This document shows, one piece after another, positions 13,411 through 18,244 of a stretch of DNA of 18,244 bases. Under the pieces are notes generated by a model. That model did not search any database. It was not told the DNA's origin and worked only from the letters and a program-made list of their open reading frames with translations. The translations under genes were made by a program, and so were the position numbers. Position 1 is the first letter of the stretch, and each line of letters starts with the position of its first letter. Source of the stretch: an uncultured Clostridia bacterium (GTDB lineage Bacteria > Bacillota > Clostridia > TANB77 > CAG-508); NCBI GenBank assembly GCA_934149275.1, contig CAKPEG010000023.1, positions 1 to 18,244 of the forward strand, given 5' to 3'.

Positions 13411-14625
13411 TTATTTCAACAATTCAATTGCTTTTTGTAATTGAGCATCATTTTCCTTTGTTATCTTAACTGAACTATCTTCATTTAATTCTACTTCCTC
13501 ATCAGGAGTAATTCCAATTTTATTAATTTTATTTTCACTAGGAGTAAAATATTCTGAAACAGTAATTTTTAAAGCTCCACCTATCTTAGTTCCTAAAACA
13601 TCAGGGTAGATTTCCTGAATAACACCTTTTCCATATGTTTTGGTTCCTACAATTTTAGCAATTCCATAATCTTTAAGAATTCCAGTTAAAATTTCTGATG
13701 CACTCGCTGTATATTCGTTTACTAATACAACAACTGGCATATCAATTGTTTTATCACTTGATGATTTTTGTATAGTTCTATTTCCATCTTTATCTTCTGT
13801 TATTAATAATGTTTTTCCAGAGTCAACAAATAAATCAGCAATTTCAAGAGCAGATTTTACATATCCACCTGTATTATTTCTTAAATCAACAATTAAAGAT
13901 TTTGCGCCATTATTTTTCAAATCTGTATATGCTTCTTTGAATTCATCAAAACTTGTATCTGTAAATGAATCAAAATCAATATATCCAATATTATTTTCTA
14001 ACATTTCATGCTTGATTTTATAAACCTTAACTTGCTCACGTGTCATTGTAAATTCAATTTCTTGATCACCACGTAAAACTTTTATACTTACTTTTGTTCC
14101 TTCTGGTCCTTTAACTTTTGATGAAACATATTCAACGCCTTTTCCAGAAACATCCTCATCCTCAACAGTCTTTATTATATCTCCTGCCTGTATTCCAGCT
14201 TTTCCAGCAGGTGTATCTTCATCAATTACACCAATTATTACTGCATCATTTGAACTCTTTAATTGTGACATATATACACCAATTCCAACAAATTCTGATA
14301 AAGAAGAATCTAAATCATCCCACTCATCCTTAGTTAAAAATTCAGTATATTCATCTCCAAGGCCTTCTATATACCCTTTTAAAGCTGATTGTTTTAATTT
14401 ATCATCATCTATTTCACCTTTATACTTTTCTTCAACAATACTTCTTAAAAGATCTAAATCATTAGAAATATCCTCAGATGATTCATAATTTTTTACAAGC
14501 AATCCTTTATGTGACAAATACTTATCATAAAGTATTACTGTCCCACATAGTGTAATTATAAAAGTTATCATTACAGCAATAATAACCTTAACTTTTACAT
14601 TATACTTCTTGTCTTCTTCATTCAT
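13411..14625 (-). CDS. ctpA: S41 carboxyl-terminal processing protease
   Basis: A 404-residue protein with an N-terminal membrane anchor (about residues 11-32), a PDZ domain (about 112-195, with GVYMSQ and AGKAGIQAGDII) and an S41 peptidase domain. The catalytic Ser-Lys dyad is Ser308 in YTASASE and Lys333 in TYGKG, 25 residues apart as in B. subtilis CtpB, with Gln337 behind it. The protease acts outside the membrane on C-termini of envelope or signalling proteins. GGAGG lies 12 nt before ATG 14625. It is the last gene of the ftsX-peptidase cluster, separated from it by a hairpin at 14657-14677; this synteny is common in Firmicutes and suggests a role in controlling the wall hydrolases upstream (inference). 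Confidence 0.94.
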   Translation of the reverse strand: MNEEDKKYNVKVKVIIAVMITFIITLCGTVILYDKYLSHKGLLVKNYESSEDISNDLDLLRSIVEEKYKGEIDDDKLKQSALKGYIEGLGDEYTEFLTKDEWDDLDSSLSEFVGIGVYMSQLKSSNDAVIIGVIDEDTPAGKAGIQAGDIIKTVEDEDVSGKGVEYVSSKVKGPEGTKVSIKVLRGDQEIEFTMTREQVKVYKIKHEMLENNIGYIDFDSFTDTSFDEFKEAYTDLKNNGAKSLIVDLRNNTGGYVKSALEIADLFVDSGKTLLITEDKDGNRTIQKSSSDKTIDMPVVVLVNEYTASASEILTGILKDYGIAKIVGTKTYGKGVIQEIYPDVLGTKIGGALKITVSEYFTPSENKINKIGITPDEEVELNEDSSVKITKENDAQLQKAIELLK

Positions 14626-14656
14626 AACTATTTTCTACCTCCGTATGTAAAAATTT

Positions 14657-14677
14657 AGGGCGTTATATAAACGCCCT
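14657..14677 (-). terminator. Terminator or attenuator between the first M23 gene and ctpA
   Basis: Stem AGGGCGTT/AACGCCCT (8 bp), 5-nt loop, then TAAATTTTTA on the minus strand. It sits only 32 bp before the ctpA start, too close for a separate ctpA promoter behind it, so some read-through is likely. Confidence 0.75.
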
Positions 14678-14694
14678 CTCTATATCATAATTTA

Positions 14695-15939
14695 TTATGG
14701 TAAATATTTTAAAGGACTTACACGATTGTTATATCCACCTGGACTTGTTCTAACTTCAAAATGTAAATGTGCTCCTGTTGAATTTCCAGTGCTACCAACT
14801 TTCATAATTTGTTGTCCTTGTGAAACATTTTGACCAGGTGAAACACAAATTGAACCTGCTTGACCATGAGCATATAATGTGTATGTACCATCATGATGAT
14901 CAATTACTACGTAATTTCCATAACTTGTTGTTAACGCAAGTGCAAGTATAACTGTACCTGATTTTACTGCATATACGGGTTGACCTGCAATTCCTCCAGA
15001 TCCAAAATCAACACCACCATGATATGAACCATTAGAATAATATAAACCTGTAGTTATTTTAGCATATGCAGATGGAACCGGATATATGAATCCTCCTGGA
15101 TTAGATGAAGGACTACTGCTTCCTCCATTATTAGAACCGCTATTATTTTTATTACCGTTATTTTTATTGGCTTCAGCAGCTCTTCTTGCAGCTTCTTCAG
15201 CTGCTTGTGCTTTTTTAATTGCTGCCCTAATTGCAGAATCTTGTGATTGCATATCTTCTATTTGCTGTTGTAATTTTTTATCCTCATCACTTAATTGAGC
15301 AACTTTACTATTTTTTTCACTTTTATTTACATCTAAAGCTTTCTTTTTATTTTCTTGTAATTCTCTTGCATCTTCCAATGATTTTTTATTTTCTTCTAGT
15401 TGAGTTTTAGCTTCAGCAACTTGATTTTTTGTAGTCGAAATTGTATCAATTAATTTCTGATCAGATTCAGCTAATTGTTCAATTAAATAATAATTAGATA
15501 AAAAGTTTGTTAAACTTCCTGAACTTAATAAAACATCTAGATAAGATGTACTTCCCGCTTTATATGAAGCAACTAATCTTTTCTGTAATAACTCCTCTTT
15601 TTCCTCTAGTTCTTTCTCTTTTTGAGCAAGCTCTTGAGTCATTGTATCAATATTTGAAGATGTTTCGTCAATCTGTGAAGTTAAATCATCAATCTCATTT
15701 TCATAACTTGCAATTTTAGCATTAAGTTCTTCAACCTCTTTTTGAATTGCAGTCATTTTTGTCCTTACTTCATTTTGTTCATCCTTTGCTTCATTTATTT
15801 TACTCTCATTTGCCTTTCTTTCGTTTTCTAACTCTGCCGAAGAAGTTGCAGCAAAACTAGCTAAAATATTTCCTAAAATCGCAACTATTAAAATACTAAT
15901 AATAATAGCCACAATTTTTTTGTTTCTTATGTGTTTCAA
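14695..15939 (-). CDS. Coiled-coil M23 (LytM) peptidoglycan hydrolase
   Basis: A 414-residue exported protein: signal peptide/anchor (about residues 8-31, ending SFAATSSA), PcsB/EnvC-like coiled coils (about 35-255) around the segment RLVASYKAGSTSYLDVLL, a low-complexity Asn/Gly/Ser linker (258-283) and a C-terminal LytM domain. Zinc ligands His307 and Asp311 (YHGGVDF) and His393 (HLHFE) are present, as are catalytic His358 (YAHG) and His391, so it should be an active endopeptidase cutting cross-links or bridges. The coiled coil is the part FtsX engages in related systems. Start is TTG 15937-15939, 8 nt after AGGAGG. It lies 21 bp behind its paralogue. Confidence 0.92.
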   Translation of the reverse strand: MKHIRNKKIVAIIISILIVAILGNILASFAATSSAELENERKANESKINEAKDEQNEVRTKMTAIQKEVEELNAKIASYENEIDDLTSQIDETSSNIDTMTQELAQKEKELEEKEELLQKRLVASYKAGSTSYLDVLLSSGSLTNFLSNYYLIEQLAESDQKLIDTISTTKNQVAEAKTQLEENKKSLEDARELQENKKKALDVNKSEKNSKVAQLSDEDKKLQQQIEDMQSQDSAIRAAIKKAQAAEEAARRAAEANKNNGNKNNSGSNNGGSSSPSSNPGGFIYPVPSAYAKITTGLYYSNGSYHGGVDFGSGGIAGQPVYAVKSGTVILALALTTSYGNYVVIDHHDGTYTLYAHGQAGSICVSPGQNVSQGQQIMKVGSTGNSTGAHLHFEVRTSPGGYNNRVSPLKYLP

Positions 15940-15960
15940 TATAAATTCCTCCTAATTACA

Positions 15961-17118
15961 CTAATTATTCTTCGTAGTAATATATGGCATCGGATCAACA
16001 TATTGTCCATTAATCCTTACCTCAAAATGTGCATGTGGTCCTGTTGAATATCCTGTACTTCCAACTTTTAAAACCTCATCACCTCTTTTTACCTCTTGCC
16101 CTACTTGAACCATTATCTGAGAACCATGAGCATATAATGTTGAAACTCCTCCACCATGGTTAATTAAAACCATATTTCCATACGCTCCATTCATTTCTGC
16201 CTTTGCAACTACACCATCGTTAGCTGCAATAAACGTATCTCCTATTGATGCTGATATATCAACACCTGTATGCAATTTATAAACACCCGTAATCGGATGA
16301 GTTCTCATTCCAAAGTTAGATGTAATTCTTGTATGACCTGGAACAGGCCAAGCCATTTCTCCTCCAACATAGTCATATCCTATATTTAAAGTAGCAGCTG
16401 TTAAAATTTCAGCTTCCACCTTTTTTATTTCATTTTGCATTGAAATAATATCATTTGCATATTTAGCTTCCTCAGAAGACAATTGACTGATATAGTTATT
16501 TTTTATAACAATCATATTTTCTAATGCAACAGCTTTATTTTCACTTTCTTCTGTTGTTTCTGATAATTGCTTCTTCTGCTTTTTTAGTTCCAATTTTGCC
16601 ATTTCTAATTCTTTTTTTTCATTTTCAATCTTAGTTAATAATAATTGATCAGACTCAACAATTTTTGAAATCATATAATAATTAGAAATGAATTCTGTTA
16701 ATGAACTTGATTGTAATAACAAGTCTAAATAGGTTGTATTGCCAGCTTTATATGAAGCAACCAATCTAGTATCTAACTGAGTTTTTTGATTATTATAATC
16801 TTCTATTGCTTTATTTAAATTAGTTTCAGTCTCTTCTATTTTTGATTGTAATTCTTTTTTTTGTGTTTGTAATAATTGAACCTCTAATTGCTGTGAAGTA
16901 ATTTCTTCATTTAATTGTGCTACTTCATTAACCAATTCAGAAACATCCGACTGAATTATTTCAATCTGAGCATTTGAAGCTTCAAGCTGACTTTGTAAAT
17001 TTGCTTGTTGATCACGCAAATTTGATACATAATCTGATGAAACCTTTTTGGGATATAAAGCTAAAATTGCAAATATAGCCACAACTATTACAACAATTTT
17101 AAATTTAATCTTTTTCAA
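15961..17118 (-). CDS. Coiled-coil M23 (LytM) peptidoglycan hydrolase, paralogue
   Basis: A 385-residue exported protein with an N-terminal hydrophobic segment (residues 7-21), coiled coils (about 30-240) and a LytM domain with all key residues: His283 and Asp287 (LHTGVD), His331 (YAHG), His362 and His364 (HAHFE). The segment RLVASYKAGNTTYLDLLL closely matches the neighbouring M23 protein, so the two arose by duplication. This copy has no Asn/Gly/Ser linker and contains the NFGMRTHPITG loop common in M23 hydrolases. Start is TTG 17116-17118; GGAGG lies in the last codons of ftsX 12 nt upstream, only 7 bp separate the genes, and translation is probably coupled. It is the most likely direct FtsX-activated hydrolase (inference from order). 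Confidence 0.92.
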   Translation of the reverse strand: MKKIKFKIVVIVVAIFAILALYPKKVSSDYVSNLRDQQANLQSQLEASNAQIEIIQSDVSELVNEVAQLNEEITSQQLEVQLLQTQKKELQSKIEETETNLNKAIEDYNNQKTQLDTRLVASYKAGNTTYLDLLLQSSSLTEFISNYYMISKIVESDQLLLTKIENEKKELEMAKLELKKQKKQLSETTEESENKAVALENMIVIKNNYISQLSSEEAKYANDIISMQNEIKKVEAEILTAATLNIGYDYVGGEMAWPVPGHTRITSNFGMRTHPITGVYKLHTGVDISASIGDTFIAANDGVVAKAEMNGAYGNMVLINHGGGVSTLYAHGSQIMVQVGQEVKRGDEVLKVGSTGYSTGPHAHFEVRINGQYVDPMPYITTKNN

Positions 17119-17125
17119 TTAAACT

Positions 17126-18046
17126 CTAAACCTCCAAATATTTCCTCATAGAAATACTACTTCCTAATGCACCAATTCCAATTCCTAAAGCCATATATAC
17201 AACTAAAATTATTTTATACATATCTGCAAATGTAAGTAATGATACAGTAACATTTATACTATTAAATACATTTAAAATCTTAGTAACAACAACTGTGTAG
17301 CCACCATATATAATTAAAATTGTAAGTAATGCAGATATTATTCCTATAATAATACCTTCAACTATAAATGGCCAACGAATAAATGAATTAGTTGCACCAA
17401 CATATTTCATAATTGAAATTTCTTTTCTTCTTGCATGTACTGTTAGTTTTATTGTATTTGAAATAATAAATATTGAAATTGCAATTAATAAAACAAGTAA
17501 TACGCCAGTAATAATTTTTATACCGTTTGCTATATTAATTAAAGCATTTATTGTTTTATCACTGCTTCTTATATCTGGATCAACATATTTTTTTCCGTCA
17601 ATTTCAATGTTTCTTATTTTTTCTTGAACTTCAGCACTCTTTTGTAAATCTGTTAATTTTACAATAACTGAATCTGGGAAAATATTATTATCTTCATCGT
17701 ATCCTGCAAGAACATCTTGATTATTTTTTAATCTAACTTTCATTTCATCAAGTGCATCTTGTTTAGTATATATTGTAGCAGAAGCTACACCATCTATACC
17801 GCTTATTATATCTCTAACTTCTTGAACTTCCTTGCTACTTGCTTCATCAATTATGAAAACTTGCATTCCTTGATCTTCTTCTATTGTCTTCATTATATGA
17901 TTAATGTTTTCACCTATTATAAAAAATATACCAAACATAAGCATTGTTGCCATCATAATACACAAAGAAGCAATTGTTGATTTTTTATTTTTAAATAAAT
18001 TTCTAATTCCTTCACCAATGTGATAGGTTAAAATATTATATCTCAC
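17126..18046 (-). CDS. ftsX: Cell division ABC transporter permease-like protein FtsX
   Basis: A 306-residue membrane protein with the FtsX layout: first membrane helix (about residues 22-44), an extracellular domain (about 45-165) containing NNIFPDSVIVKLTD, a second helix near 172-197, the conserved cytoplasmic RRKEISIMKYVGAT, and two more helices ending GSSISMRKYLEV. With the ATPase FtsE it transmits a signal across the membrane to activate coiled-coil wall hydrolases, two of which follow directly. GTG 18046 is preferred as start because AAGGTG lies 7 nt upstream; a TTG at 18052 would sit 1 nt from it. Full length for the family. FtsE is expected further right, beyond the fragment at 18074. 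Confidence 0.95.
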   Translation of the reverse strand: MRYNILTYHIGEGIRNLFKNKKSTIASLCIMMATMLMFGIFFIIGENINHIMKTIEEDQGMQVFIIDEASSKEVQEVRDIISGIDGVASATIYTKQDALDEMKVRLKNNQDVLAGYDEDNNIFPDSVIVKLTDLQKSAEVQEKIRNIEIDGKKYVDPDIRSSDKTINALINIANGIKIITGVLLVLLIAISIFIISNTIKLTVHARRKEISIMKYVGATNSFIRWPFIVEGIIIGIISALLTILIIYGGYTVVVTKILNVFNSINVTVSLLTFADMYKIILVVYMALGIGIGALGSSISMRKYLEV

Positions 18047-18073
18047 TTTCAATCACCTTTTATCTTTTTATAT

Positions 18074-18244
18074 TTAATTTAGTGTTCTTATTTCTTCAAC
18101 ACATTTTTTTCCATCTATTTTAATTTTATATATTTCATCTTGAATTTCTTGGCTTTTATGAAAATCTGTCATTTTAACAACAATAGCATCCGGAAAAATA
18201 TTATTATCGCCATCATAATCATCTAATATATTCTGGCTATCTTC
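18074..18244 (-). pseudogene. FtsX extracellular-domain-like gene end, truncated paralogue
   Basis: Translated on the minus strand from the window edge, 56 codons end with TAA at 18074-18076. They contain DNNIFPDAIVVKMTDFHKS and KIDGKKCVEEIRTLN, about half identical to the extracellular domain of the adjacent FtsX (DNNIFPDSVIVKLTDLQKS, EIDGKKYVDPDIR). The stop falls where FtsX goes on to its second membrane helix, and only 27 bp separate it from the ftsX start, so the last three membrane segments are absent. Either it is a degraded tandem duplicate or a real gene for a short FtsX-like protein with one anchor at most. The 5' end is outside the window. Confidence 0.75.

Overview
The window is low-GC, AT-rich DNA of the kind found in gut-type Clostridia/Firmicutes. 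Shine-Dalgarno sites are strong (AGGAGG), promoters are sigma-A-like with 17-bp spacers, many hairpins end in T-runs, and the FtsX / PcsB-EnvC-like / CtpA arrangement and tRNA sequences fit that group. The species cannot be named from the sequence. Everything to the right of about 3 kb is transcribed leftwards (minus strand). Only the two leftmost genes are on the plus strand.

Left edge (1-3000): the end of a mobile element. It carries the 3' part of an OLD-like ATPase/TOPRIM nuclease gene and a complete tyrosine integrase. An intergenic stretch follows with inverted and direct repeats and a 45-nt 3' half of an initiator tRNA(fMet) gene without its 5' half. That fragment marks the probable attachment site, and its layout looks more like attP or a tandem junction than a simple integration end.

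Accessory block (3000-9300): six minus-strand genes of mostly conflict/regulatory flavour. A HIT-like protein and a HEPN-like protein overlap by one base. A 653-aa protein with an HExxH zinc-protease-like motif is translationally coupled to a 145-aa protein of unknown function. Two different Fic proteins follow: one with a VbhA-antitoxin-like N-terminus and a C-terminal winged helix, one with an N-terminal XRE domain and a built-in TxxxEG inhibitory motif. Between them lies a perfect 15-bp-arm palindrome plus a third half-site, touching the -35 of the first Fic gene. It is a clear candidate operator.

Middle (9400-13100): a two-gene HD-hydrolase/CapA unit, an intergenic region with a 27-nt REP-like repeat and a ~200-nt long-hairpin (MITE-like) element, two small single-pass membrane proteins, and a tRNA operon (Val-Asp-Phe) with a textbook promoter.

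Right end (13400-18244): a cell-division/wall-hydrolysis cluster transcribed as ftsX, two tandem coiled-coil M23 peptidases and ctpA. FtsX, normally with FtsE, is expected to activate the coiled-coil murein hydrolases at the division site; CtpA is a PDZ serine protease that may trim envelope proteins. Just upstream of ftsX, running off the window, is a gene fragment ending in a domain about half identical to the FtsX extracellular domain, but with a stop where the remaining membrane segments should begin.
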